A stretch of 22,567 nucleotides of DNA from Pigoraptor vietnamica (taxonomy: Eukaryota > Opisthokonta > Filasterea). Positions within the stretch are counted from its first letter, which is position 1. Each line of letters starts with the position of its first letter. The DNA lies in NCBI GenBank assembly GCA_943704525.1, contig CALSCQ010002571.1, forward strand, positions 17,501-40,067. Direction: 5' to 3'. The position numbers and the translations under genes are program-made. The notes below the pieces were generated by a model, which saw nothing but the letters and a program-made list of their open reading frames with translations, made no database searches and was not told the origin of the DNA. Positions 1 to 13,878 of this stretch are shown piece after piece.

Positions 1-432
1 GTCGACGCCGCGATGGCCTCCATATCCGCCGGACGGCAACCGCAGGCGTCGCAGGAGTCTCTTGCGCCGGGAGAGTTTACGTCGGACGTCATGAACGACC
101 CCGAACTGCGCTCGCTCGCAGAGGACGTCGAGGGCTTGGAGGTGGTGTCCGGGTCCACCGCGCGGTTTCTCTTTGTGCCGCCGTCGTGCTACGTGTTTGA
201 GGGGGCCGAGATTCAGCCGAACCGCGCCAACAGCGACAGCGACAGCGGGGATGAAGACGAAGATGACGACAGCGACGACGACGGGTCGGGTGGGGACGAC
301 GACAGCGGCGCACACGACCTTGGCGGTGGCATGGGCTCAGAGGAGGCGGTGGATGCGGTGCAAATGGAGAGCGCGCCGTTCTCGTCTGGACGCGAGGCGC
401 GGGACGCCGAGGCGAGCGACGGGGAGCAATGA
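1..432 (+). CDS. 3' end of a gene ending in a very acidic tail (partial)
   Basis: The frame is open to the left edge of the window, so the ATG at 13 may be internal rather than the real start. The stop TGA is at 430-432. The visible 139-143 residues have an ordinary N-terminal part with a short hydrophobic stretch (FLFVPPSCYVFEG, about residues 52-64). A low-complexity acidic block of Asp, Ser, Glu and Gly follows, about residues 74-98, and then a Gly/Ala/Glu-rich tail. Acidic tails like this are common in histone-binding, ribosome-biogenesis and other nuclear proteins, but I recognise no domain and assign no function. It converges on the PLAC8 gene; only 134 bp separate the two stop codons. 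Confidence 0.55.
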   Translation, partial: VDAAMASISAGRQPQASQESLAPGEFTSDVMNDPELRSLAEDVEGLEVVSGSTARFLFVPPSCYVFEGAEIQPNRANSDSDSGDEDEDDDSDDDGSGGDDDSGAHDLGGGMGSEEAVDAVQMESAPFSSGREARDAEASDGEQ

Positions 433-566
433 AACAGCATTCTCTGTAACGGTTTGCTGAGCCCAAAATGGCATTATTTAATTCACATTGAAAAGCACGT
501 GCACACGACGCGCGAGAACGCAAAGGCGCTCTGAGACTCAAGGCGATGCGAGTCTTGCATGGACCT

Positions 567-1537
567 CTAGTAGTTGACCGCCATGGGATTGCTGGCCGAC
601 GCCATCTGCTGCTGCGTGGGCGCGTACCCCGAGAGCGTCGCCTGCGGGTTGAGCGAGATGCTGTAGTTGTTGCCGGTTCCGCGGCGGCGCTTGACCTCGC
701 GAATGTCCTGGCAAATGGCGCACGGGGCCGTGCAGCAGCAGAGGATGCTCTTGAGAGAGTCGGTCCAGCGGTCGCCGAGCTGGAGCCCGCGGCGCGTGCG
801 CAGGCGGAGCATAATCATGCCGAGCGAGGGGCAGAGGAACGAGACGCAGCACAGCACGAAGTCGAACGGGCGTCCCTCGGCGTCGCCGCCGGCCTTGCCC
901 ATCACGCACGAGTGGCACCCGCAGCACACGAAGAAGCACGACATCGGGTCGTCGCAGCACCCGCACAGCGTCTCCTGGTAGAGGTTCGGGGTGACCTGTC
1001 CGTTGGGACCGACGACGCCAAAGCGCGGGTCATAATCACCGCGCACTTTCGCCTCGCGGATGTCCTGCACGGCCGCGCAGACGGGGCAGCAGCACACGGC
1101 GCAGAACGACGCGCAGCTGTTGCCGGGAATGCCGTACTTCTGCTGGACACGCGAACGCAGGAACCAGCCGCCGAGGCACGGCGCAATGTAGCCTGCCACG
1201 CAGTACGTGAGCCAGTCAAAGTAGGCGCCATCGACGTCGCCGGCGGCCTTCGCGACCATGAGCGGGTAGCCGCAGTACGTGCAGCAGCAGATCGAGTCCT
1301 CCGCCTTGCAGCAGTCGCAGAAGCCGTGCGTGTACGCGCCCTGCTTGGGCGTCGCGAGCTTCGTGTCCTGGATGCGGACGATCGTGCCGGGCTGCGCCGT
1401 GACCGTCTGGCCCTCCACGAGCTGGGCGCTGGATTGCGCTGCGGTCACGCACCAAAACGGACGGTTAGAAAATCGTGTGTCAACACAACCCTGACTCGGA
1501 AGTCGCCATCACGCGACGAGTACACGGACATCGCCAT
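567..1537 (-). CDS. Tandem PLAC8-domain cysteine-rich protein
   Basis: Main exon 567-1438 encodes two PLAC8 (cornifelin/onzin/plant FCR-PCR type) domains, about residues 42-139 and 161-259. Each ends with the family hallmark: CCCPVC..VQDIREAK in the first, CCCTAPC.ICQDIREVK in the second. Both are rich in paired Cys and contain a hydrophobic Cys-rich stretch. Family members are usually small membrane-associated proteins with one domain, linked to cell-size control, metal tolerance or Ca2+ handling; which applies here is unknown. The C-terminus is Gln/Ala/Ser-rich. The open frame starts at a GTG, not an ATG. A sequence matching a branch point (TTCTAAC, minus strand of 1464-1470) and an acceptor ending CGCAG at 1439 suggest a small first exon. 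The best fit in phase is exon 1513-1537 (MAMSVYSS), donor GTGATG, 74-nt intron, 298 aa in all. A second in-phase choice starts at the ATG near 1511. The main exon is secure, the first exon tentative. Confidence 0.8.
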
Positions 1538-1779
1538 GGTACCGGACTGCTCAAAGTGACGCGATACGCTGAACGCTAAGCCATGAGATTTTCCTCCAAC
1601 TCGCAGCGTTGTGCCATGTGCCGATGGATTCAGTTGTAGTTCCGAGGGTCGATCGTGTCACTGCAAAGCCCGTCAGTGCCTGACCCGTGAATGCCGTGAA
1701 TGCCCTGCCGCCGTCCGCGTCAGTCTCGCACGAAAGTCCCTTTGCGTTTGTATCGGCACTGAGCGGCCCGCAGCGCGCG

Positions 1780-1850
1780 TGTGTGTGCGTGCGTGTGCGT
1801 GTCAGTGTGTGTGTGCGTGTGTGTGTGTGTGTGCGTGCGTGTGCGTGTCA

Positions 1851-1882
<32 letters not shown>

Positions 1883-1888
1883 GCGTGA
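1780..1888. repeat. (GT)n/(GCGT)n tract with a 46-bp internal duplication
   Basis: Imperfect GT repeat broken by GCGTGCGT and GTCAGT interruptions. The interruption pattern starting at 1785 recurs at 1831, offset by 46 bp, so part of the tract was duplicated as a block. Confidence 0.9.
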
Positions 1889-1954
1889 GGTTGCAGCCGG
1901 TGTTTTTTATTTGGCCCTTGTCTCCCCATAGTCAATTCATAGTGAGACGCGTTA

Positions 1955-1956
<2 letters not shown>

Positions 1957-2009
<53 letters not shown>

Positions 2010-2020
2010 TCACACACACA

Positions 2021-2056
<36 letters not shown>
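1957..2056. repeat. (CA)n microsatellite
   Basis: About 50 CA units with two single-base interruptions (TTCA near 2009, CTCA near 2021). It lies 68 bp after the GT tract and is largely complementary to it. Confidence 0.95.
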
Positions 2057-2060
<4 letters not shown>

Positions 2061-2122
2061 GATCTGCGTACAGCAGTTTCTTTGTAGAGGGCTCGCCCGT
2101 CCTCGTTTGCGCGTTCACTGAG

Positions 2123-4379
2123 ATGTTGCTCTCCGGAATACTGCGCCGAGTGCGGCTGCGGACGCCCCCGATCAGCCTTCGGCTTTGGAACCGCTCTCCC
2201 TTCTTTTCAATCTCTCGGACGAAGTGCTCGTGCACCTCGTCAAAGTCGGTCGCTTCACACTCACTGACATCGGCCATCTCCGCGCGACGTGCACCGCGCT
2301 TCGCGATTTCTTCGATCGCTTTTGCGACACGGTCAACGACTACGTCGTCGGCGATTTGTCAAGTACCGCCCTTACCGTCACTGGGGTGTTGTTGACGCCG
2401 AGTGTCTCGAGCTCAACGAGGTCAAGGACCTGCTGCACGAAGATGAACGCAAGCACGGGCGCGTGCCGCCGTGGTATGTGGGATTCGCGCAGACCAGTTC
2501 CGACAACACGGATGCGTGGGATGCGCCGGCCGAAAAATCCGCCGTCAAAGACAATCCCTGGGGCGATCTGACGCGCGAGCGCGTGTTGTTTCTTCTCGAC
2601 TCTTCGCCGGAAAGGTTCGTGGGTCATCGGTGGCTTGTCGAGGAGCAGATTCGAAATGGTGAGGCGGACGTCGTTGCGCGGTTGTTGCCCCATGCCGTGT
2701 CCATTCGCAACTACGGCCACGAGTGGGGCGAACTCCTAGAGCTGCTGTGTGTAGCGTGCAAGTGCTGTATAGAGCGAACGGACGTCTTTGAGGTCGTCCT
2801 CGCGGAGTGTCGGCGGGTTGGCGTGAGCGAGGAGGATATCGCGCGCTCAATACTGGAGATGGTGTTCTACGAGAAGCGCGGTGCCGCCCTCCTTGACGTG
2901 GCGTGCAGGTTTGTGCGCATCTCGCTCGTCGACGAGCCGAAGAGCGACCTGGAGCAACTTGCGGACGATGTGGTGGACGGGGAGCTGATGATGCGACTGC
3001 GTGCTCTCGGCGTGAAGCGCGGGCGCGTCAACGTCGACGCATCCGACGTCCTGTATAGCATCCAAGTGGACGGCGCGACGTGCGACGAATATGCTTTCTG
3101 TGAGCTGCTTCTTCGCGGTGACTTCGAGTCGGCGAAAGCGGCTGTGGCGCACATGTGCGAGCATGAAATTCTATCGGCCTTTGAGCGCGTTATCGAATTC
3201 GGCGATTCGCATGAACGCCGTGGTAACGTTGTTTCCGCCTTCAAGTGGGGCCTCTCGGAGAACCTCCTGAACGTCAACGACTGCAACAGCCCTCTCTATA
3301 GATTGTCTGCGTCACGGAGCGAGTCGTTCGAGACGTTGCACGCACGCATCGATCTCGCGGTGCCGTTTGCGTTGAGCGCGGCGTGGTCGGTGGCCGTCGC
3401 TGACGCCGTCGTTGTGGAGTGGCTAGCACGAGTCATTTCGAGCGGCGATCTCCCTCTTCTTCGTCGATTGTGCAGTCTGTTCGATGTTGTCGGCATCCTC
3501 AACCGTCTCAATGAGAGCCTTTCTCGGCGACGGGGAGTGCACATGGTGGGTGACTTGGATGTCGGCTTGGTATTCGCCCAGACGGTCGAAGCGGACGGGG
3601 CGGCGCGCGCAGGGCACTACGGCATCATCTCGTACATGATCGACGTCAACTGTCGCCTTGCGCCCGTGTTTGACTCTGAGGCGTCGAGGCAACCGAACGC
3701 GTACGATCCGACGACAAAGCCGTTCGATCTCACGTCGGTGCTGAATGAGGCCGTGCGTGGGGGGCACACACGCCTCGCCCTAATGATCGACCGCCGTCTG
3801 CCGGGGTTGCGCGCGTCGCTAGCGCTTGCGTGCCTGTCGCGGCGGTGGAAGCTCTTTCACTTCGTGCGGCAACGCCTCTCCCCTCCCGAGCGTGACGGCG
3901 AATTGGACGCGGCCCTCTCCTGTGCGCTAGGCCGTGGTCGAATCGATTTTGTACGTTGGTTCGAGGCCCACGAACCGCTCGTTTTTTATCGTACAGTTCG
4001 TCGGTGGAGGGAGGCTGTTATGCAGCACTGGCGGGAGATGGACGAGCCTGCGTGGCTTTCAGTTGTGGACAACTTTCCGTCCTTGTGGGAAGGAATGCCG
4101 CCCGTGCCCTCTGCGTTTACGTACGACACGTATGCGCTTGAGGCGCGTCGGGGCATCCAGTTGGTGAAGCGTCCGCTGGACATGTGCGCTCTGCTTTGGC
4201 GTCGCGCTGCGCTCCAGGCCGCAATCGACTTTCGCATCCCCATCGTCCCTGCGACCGACGCGCAGCTCAAAGCTGTCGGTTCTCAACACAGGCGCTGGCT
4301 TAAGGAGCGCTTGGAGTCTGGCGCCTTCGTTCTCTGTGATGCCCCCGGCGTGGTGTCGGCTGTCCCGTCCTCGCAATGA
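2123..4379 (+). CDS. F-box protein with long divergent repeat-like C-terminal region (frame breaks near N-terminus)
   Basis: An F-box is readable at about 2185-2350: LFNLSDEVLVHLV, then LRATCTALRDFF, matching the usual LPDEVLxxI...LRxxCRxLR pattern. F-box proteins recruit substrates to SCF (Skp1-cullin) ubiquitin ligases. The body, about 670 codons open from 2357 to the stop at 4377-4379, has helical, divergent ankyrin-like segments such as GGHTRLALMIDRR and GRGRIDFVRWFEAHEP; it may bind substrate. The frame containing the F-box has no ATG and is one base out of step with the body at about 2355. The nearest ATG (2123) is in the third frame. Either one-base indels or two very short GT-AG introns (2151-2176, 26 nt; 2343-2362, 20 nt) would connect them; I cannot decide. 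The body alone has no ATG until about 2859, so it needs the F-box part. A related ankyrin gene lies 2.6 kb downstream on the same strand. Confidence 0.65.
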
Positions 4380-4697
4380 ACGAGCCGCTTGCGTGCACAT
4401 TGTTGCTTGCCTTTAGATGTGCGATGGGCGTCCTTTCATCAAGTTAGAGAGAATCAGTTCGTTCTGTTGTTGTAACCACTTGCACCCCGCACACATCTAA
4501 CTTTGGCCAGCGCACGTCTGGACATTGCACAACGGTCTTGTGTGGCCATCCATGCGAGGAGTGTACAGTAGGCCCATTCTGCACCTTAGGCCTTAGGCAC
4601 GTGAGCACGGCAGACCTAAGCAGTCCGAAATCAGTGACTAAGCAAGAGAAACCCCAAGTCGTTTTTTACTATCACCTGCGTCCACACACGCGCAGCC
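4380..4697. other. Convergent intergenic region
   Basis: 318 bp between the stop codons of the F-box gene (+) and the unrecognised gene (-). It holds a doubled CCTTAGG (about 4586-4599), with a similar CCTAAG about 20 bp on, and a T-run at 4662-4667. I see no convincing RNA gene, terminator or poly(A) signal. Confidence 0.4.
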
Positions 4698-6322
4698 CTA
4701 TCGCGGGGGCATCGCCACGCCGCTCTGCAGCTCCCTGAGCCACGACGATATCAATCCGTTCAAGCGCCGCCTCTCGGTGGCGTAGTCGTTCGGAACGGGG
4801 TCGAAGAACGTGAGCTGCAGCCAGGCCACAAAATCCCCCATCGGCCCGCTCTCAGTCGCCGCCATCGACACGCACTCGAAGAACACGCGGTGTCGCTTTG
4901 TGCGGGGCGCGTCCGGTGCGTTCTGAGCGACGGTGGGCGCGCTTACGATGCCGAGATCTCGGAGGAGTGGGGGAAGGGCAAGGCGCTCAAACTCGTCGCG
5001 GAATGCCACCATTCGCAGGCGGCCGTTCTCAAGCAGCTCGAGTGGGTTGGTCGTCTTGTACGGCTGTTTGTGGCGTATATTCATCTGCGCGTCGCATGCA
5101 TGCCAAGGGGGTCAGAGAGGGTAGAACTCGAAAGGACGGATGAATAGGCACGCGTGCACACACGCAAAAGTTATGTGCATGCACTCTGAATCATACAAGC
5201 GGGCCATGCACGCACCTCCTTGCATCGTTTCAGGAACTCTTCCTTCGCACGGCGAGCGGCGTCCTCGCTGAAAGTGTCAAAGACTTCCTCGAGCCGATCC
5301 GCGAGACTGCGCGGAAGGAAGTCGCACCGTCACGCGAACCGTAAAAAGGCGCGACACACAACGGCCGACAAATGCCGGTGACGAAATGCGATACTCCCAA
5401 ACGAGAATAAAATACCCCACCCAAAAAAAACGCAAGGAAGGAAGTCGCACCATCACGCGCACAGTAGAAAGCCGTGACCATACATCGACCGACAAATACC
5501 TTAATAGAATACCCAAAGAGACTCAAGGAGGGAGGCACACACGCACAGCAAAAGCCCCAAACACACATCGACTAACACGAGGGCGACGAAATGCGACAAT
5601 CCCCCAAAGAGAAAGCCAAAAGCTGCCCCGCCAACCACTCACAGCGCACGACACTCTCGCGAACGTCAGACGACAACTCACCTTTTCCGCCGTGCACGCA
5701 CACTCTCGGGCACGGCGCCACCGCTCGTCACCCAGTCCAAAAAATTGTTCTGAATCCACTGCTTCAGCGGGGCGAGCGCCGCAAGCACCGGGTCGTTCGC
5801 GCTCGGCCGCATCGCCCGCAGGCGCTCCAGCTTCGCAATCTTCCTCTGCGCCTCGTCAAGCGTCCTGTTTACGTCGCCGTAAAGCTGTCCGACGCTCGTA
5901 AAGTGCGTGCTGAGGGCGTTCGCGTTGAAGGCATTCGCCACGGCAAACGCCTCGAATTCGCGAACGTCCGCCTCCAGCGCGCCATACGCAGCGGGATCGC
6001 CGTCCGGCACCGGCATCCCACCGCCCACTTGCAGGCGAATCGAGAGGAGAGGGTTGCGTGGGACTGTAGGAAGAGAGACGAGCAGGGATCCGCACTGCGG
6101 GGACAGCGTGCCCACGAAGGCAAAGTCCTGGGGTGGCGTGCGCACGTGCACGTTGACGACGGTCGTGCGCCGAAAGCGGAGGCCGCGTCGCAGAAACACG
6201 GAGAACATGAGAGGGCCCTCGTGAAGCAGCTGAATGTCGTGGGAGAGGACGACGCCGCGCGGGTCGTGCGCCTCGGCCCACTCGCACACGGGCTGCGCGT
6301 GGGGTATGAGGACGTCGAACAT
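4698..6322 (-). CDS. Unrecognised three-exon protein, 372 aa
   Basis: Exons (minus strand): 5682-6322, 5216-5306 and 4698-5084. Donors are GTGAGT and GTGCGT; acceptors end CGCAG and GCGCAG; introns are 375 and 131 nt. The phases fit and the total is 1119 nt. The ATG at 6322 has A at -3. The N-terminal ~110 residues look like a beta-rich fold (PLMFSVFLRRG, TTVVNVHVRT, PLLSIRLQV). A helical stretch (about 120-240) with Glu/Lys/Arg-rich heptads follows, then a C-terminal part with NPLELLENGRLRMVAFRDEF and WLQLTFFDPVPNDY. No transmembrane segment or signal peptide is seen. I considered a THOC5-like or RWD/UEV-like fold for the N-terminus, but the resemblance is too weak to name. The start could lie further upstream: another frame reads EEEEIRVLQVRVSLSNP just before the ATG. 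Confidence 0.7.
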
Positions 6323-7016
6323 GTTTGCGGTTGCGCTCCGTTCGAAGCTCGCGATCGCACGCAGGATTGGAGAGCGAGACGCGGACTTGCAGCACGCGGA
6401 TCTCCTCTTCTTCTCCGGCGCCCTTCACGCAAGGATCAACCGCGCAAAATGACCGCGCAAGTGAAACCCGCGCTTCGATGGAGCCCTCAGTTTGCGAGAT
6501 GCACAAGCCGCGCAAGTTCAGCTGTCCAGCCGCTCACACGACTGTGTGGCTCTCGATGGAACCCCCACTCCTGCTTGTACTTCGGTCAATAGCCTTGCGC
6601 GCAGTGGTCGTCGTCCAACAGTCACGCTCACACCCTCAAGACTGCTTCCCTCCCTCCTTGCGCTGCGTCCCTGTGTTTTTTCTTCACATTCACTTACCTT
6701 TTTTTTAAGAGGAGAGAAGCACGTGGTTATGCGCCTGCGACAGCGAAACTTTCATTTTTTGAGCGCTTTACACGCGGTCGTTGTCCTTCCGTCGTCGATG
6801 ACTGGCACTCCCTATGTCGTTTGCTGACTCTGGTTGGCCTTGTTCGCTTCCCCGTTGTCGCGTCGTCCTTTGGCCTCGTTCGCTGCGTTCAATTGCCACC
6901 ATCTTCTTCGCCTTCGCACTTCGAGCACGGCCCGTCTTGTAATTCCTCGTCGTATTGTGCGTCCTTATCCCTCGTTCGCGGCATTCGTCCATCGTCGTTT
7001 GTGCGCTCTCCATACG
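6323..7016. other. Divergent intergenic region, unrecognised gene / ankyrin gene
   Basis: 694 bp between two genes transcribed apart, so it should contain both promoters. It is less GC-rich than the flanking exons and has a T8 run near 6700. Part of the left end (6330-6430) could be 5' coding sequence of the leftward gene. I see no RNA gene or clear promoter motif. Confidence 0.4.
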
Positions 7017-7515
7017 ATGGCTTGCTGCGATTCCGTGCGCGAGGCTGCCGAGCGTGGGCACGTTGCTTGTCTTGATGCGCGCAAGCAATTGGGGGACGAT
7101 TTGCAGGCGATGTACAGGTGCCCTGGGTCAACGGCATGGCCGAAAGAGACCTTTGGTTCGAGGGTACTGTCATCCTAAACAAATATCGCACGGCGCTGCA
7201 CTCTGCGTGCGCGTATGGTCGCCTCGATGCGGCAAAGTGGCTCGTGACGACGGGGGGTCTGTCTGTGGATATCGACGTTCTCAGCTGCCGTATTTTGGGT
7301 TCTCGCCGCTCTTTTGCGCCGTCAACTACCGCCGATACGACGTCGCTGAATGGCTCATTGCGACTGGTGCGAACGTCAACTTGCAAGTCGTTTCTCCGGG
7401 GTACGACTTTGACGACCCTACCGTGCATACGGAGGAGGAGCGAGTATGGACGCGAGTAGTTCTAGAGCGAATGTGTGTGATGGGTCCCATGAGACTCCAA
7501 CTTTCGTTCGTGCCG

Positions 7516-7714
7516 ATTATTTTCCGTTGTTGATGCCGTAAGGTTGCCGCACTCCGCGGAATGTGCGATTGACACTCTTTTGTTGGTTCTCGTTGATTTT
7601 TCTTTCAGTTGGCGTGGCGTTGCAGGCAGGGGTCTTGCAGGACACTGTTTTGTTCACGTGGTGCTCATTATTTTCCGCTGTGGGTGTTGCAGGCCATACG
7701 AACTCCACGGAATG
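7516..7714 (+). repeat. 48-bp imperfect direct repeat spanning both splice sites of an intron
   Basis: Copies at 7516-7563 and 7667-7714 align without gaps at 34 of 48 positions. Both begin ATTATTTTCCG and both end ACTCC.CGGAATG. The donor at 7538 lies in the first copy and the acceptor AG at 7691-7692 lies in the second, at nearly the same place. Confidence 0.75.
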
Positions 7715-8667
7715 ACCCCCGCTTTCCATCGCCTCATGGTTGGGCGATCTCCGCCTCGTGCAAATGCTGCTTGCGGCTGGCGCAAACGCCTCGCTCGGCG
7801 AAAATCATTGCGCCTTTCTCAACGGCGATTTGCCTCGCCCCCCATTATATACTGCGCTTAAGTTCGACCACGCGAGCGTTGCCAGGGCACTCATTGAGGC
7901 AGGCGCGGACATGTCCATTGGGGGTACTCTCGTTCGCGTCTGTCTGATGCCTCATGACAACTGTTTTTCCATGCTTGACTTCATACTTAACCACGGGTAT
8001 GACCTTCGCAACTCTTACGCTTTCCCGTTATCATTCGCTGTCTGCGATTATCTCCTTGGGCGCGTCGATGGTTTCGTGCGGATGGACGCTGGTGTGCGCT
8101 TGTTGGTCTGTACGGTGGCTTCGCGACGGCGTGAAATTGGCGAGGACGAGGCTCTCTCCCTCATTTCCCGTGCACTCTCACTCGGATGGGACATAAATTC
8201 AACGGTGGAGCTGGAGAACTTCGACTTTAGACGCACCGAGTGGCATACCGCCTTGAGTTATGCAGTGCAAAATGGTACTACGGTCTCGGACATACTCGTG
8301 AAGCGGGGCGCGTCCCTGCGTGTGTGCGTGAATGGTGAAAACCGCTGCATTCTCGCCCTCATTCGTCGCGTGGAGTTTGAAGCTCGGTATCGCCTCGCAT
8401 CTCCTGTTCCTTTCGATGACGTGGTGCGCTCTCTCGTCCGTCACGGCCTTGTGTTGTCCGTTGGAACTGTGGATGGTCAGCGTATCGGCGGCGCAATCGA
8501 GAGGCGTCTCTCAACCGTGCCGAGCGCCGTCCTGTGTCTCGCCTTCTGGGGAGCGCCCGTGGAAGCCGCGAGGAAGTTTTCATGTATGTACAACATGTCA
8601 TTGACAGAACGTTTCCACACTTTTCGTTAATTGTTTTCTATAATTGTATATATTACTCGCTGACCTT

Positions 8668-8681
8668 CCCCCCCCCCCCCC
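8668..8681 (+). repeat. C14 tract before a 3' splice site
   Basis: A homopolymer of about 14 C lies 12 bp upstream of the CATAG acceptor ending at 8693. It probably serves as the polypyrimidine tract of the last ankyrin-gene intron. Confidence 0.8.
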
Positions 8682-8818
8682 TTCCCGCCATAGGTGACAA
8701 CTCATTGGTGCCGACATTGCAACATCTCTGTCGACGTGTGATTATAGCCTTCGACAAGGGCGACGAGACGGACGGTTTTCCGCGCTTGCTTCAAGAGTAC
8801 CTTCGGGTGCGCAATTAG

Positions 8819-9242
8819 AAAATGACTCAAGTCTAATAGAATTGATAAATAAATTATATCCGCACGGGGATTTTGCTATCGTTGAAGCAGCTGAGGGCTG
8901 GCGTGGTTCTGTCGGTTGCAACACGGTCACAGGAAAAGGGCTTCTGAGCCTCTCTTCTTCACTTCGCATTTGTCGCACTCCTCCGCCAGTCTCCGGCGCA
9001 CGATCCCTTTCGCTGTGGCAGCCTAAATCTAATCTTTCCGCGAAAGGCAAGAAGAATGCCAGTGGCCATTGACTGCCGGCTCACATATGTTTACTATATT
9101 TACAGCGCTGGCCGACGCACACAAAATCTTCTCTTCTGATGCCCAAACAGGACGCTGCGATGTCGGAGGGCCCCGAGGCAGCGCACACCGATCTTGTAAA
9201 ATCCCACAGTGGACGTGGGGGGGCGCAGGTGACGTAAGGGCT
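8819..9242. other. Convergent intergenic region, ankyrin gene / SNF1
   Basis: 424 bp between two stop codons. Apart from the AATAAA near its left end I see only unstructured sequence and no further gene. Confidence 0.5.
8848..8853 (+). terminator. Candidate poly(A) signal AATAAA
   Basis: AATAAA inside an AT-rich stretch 29 bp after the ankyrin-gene stop. It is the only clear hexamer of this kind I noticed close behind a stop codon in the window. Confidence 0.45.
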
Positions 9243-13611
<4,369 letters not shown>

Positions 13612-13813
13612 GCTGCCCGCTAATGCAGGGCGCGTCCCCCTCACACAAGCGCAGAAGAGCCTTCAGCAAACTGCAGCCTCATGCGCCGCAATTACAAGCG
13701 ATCGACGTCGTGTGAAATGGCACTTGAAAGCGGGACAAGCCGCGGGGCGATCCTCAAACACCGGGAAAGACGAAACGAGAGCAGCACAGCGGAAAGCGAC
13801 GCCTTATTTCACG

Positions 13814-13878
<65 letters not shown>

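Larger units (their letters stand above)
1538..2122. other. Divergent intergenic region, PLAC8 / F-box gene
   Basis: This 585-bp region separates two genes pointing away from each other and should hold both promoters. Most of it is taken up by a GT-rich tract (1780-1888) and a CA tract (1957-2056). I see no RNA gene. Open frames across it encode only Cys/Val or Thr/His repeats and are artefacts of the microsatellites. Confidence 0.6.
7017..8818 (+). pseudogene. Ankyrin-repeat gene with several frame breaks
   Basis: Starts at ATG 7017 (MACCDSVREAAERGHV). Ankyrin repeats are clear: YRTALHSACAYGRLDAAKWL (about 7183-7242), GFSPLFCAVNYRRYDVAEWL (about 7300-7360), GMTPAFHRLMV/GDLRLVQMLLAAGAN (about 7711-7785) and LYTALKFDHASVARALIEAG (about 7850-7905). 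More divergent repeats run to the stop at 8816-8818. Two introns look normal: 7538-7692 (GTAAGG...TTGCAG) and 8584-8693 (GTATGT...CATAG). The reading frame changes at about 7060-7115, 7270-7300, 7380-7446 and 7735-7745. The last lies inside a canonical repeat: removing one G from GGG (about 7743) restores it, and no intron can explain it. The others could be short introns (for example 56 nt ending at 7117 and 44 nt ending at 7445) or indels. It resembles the F-box gene upstream in composition. It may be a decaying paralogue or a live gene affected by sequence errors. Confidence 0.55.

Noticed and set aside
546-1559. 337-codon plus-strand open frame
   Set aside because: Antisense shadow of the PLAC8 exon; the PLAC8 Cys motifs on the minus strand are unmistakable and this frame has no domain.
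1687-2121. Open frames of Cys-Val or Thr-His repeats
   Set aside because: They are translations of GT/CA microsatellites, as are similar frames around 10346-10662, 13009-13498, 18711-18920, 19033-19295 and 19913-20152.
4538-4670. Possible small RNA gene ending in a T6 run
   Set aside because: No internal promoter boxes, conserved snRNA core or stable fold that I could recognise; only a short duplicated CCTTAGG.
6223-6515. Extra upstream coding frame (EEEEIRVLQVRVSLSNP) joined to the unrecognised gene by a 28-nt intron
   Set aside because: A GT-AG pair of the right length exists, but such pairs are expected by chance. The ATG at 6322 has a good context, so I kept it as the start.
5591-6592. 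333-codon plus-strand open frame
   Set aside because: It overlaps the first exon of the minus-strand unrecognised gene antisense. Its Arg/His/Ala-rich composition is typical of a shadow frame, while the minus strand has matching splice sites.
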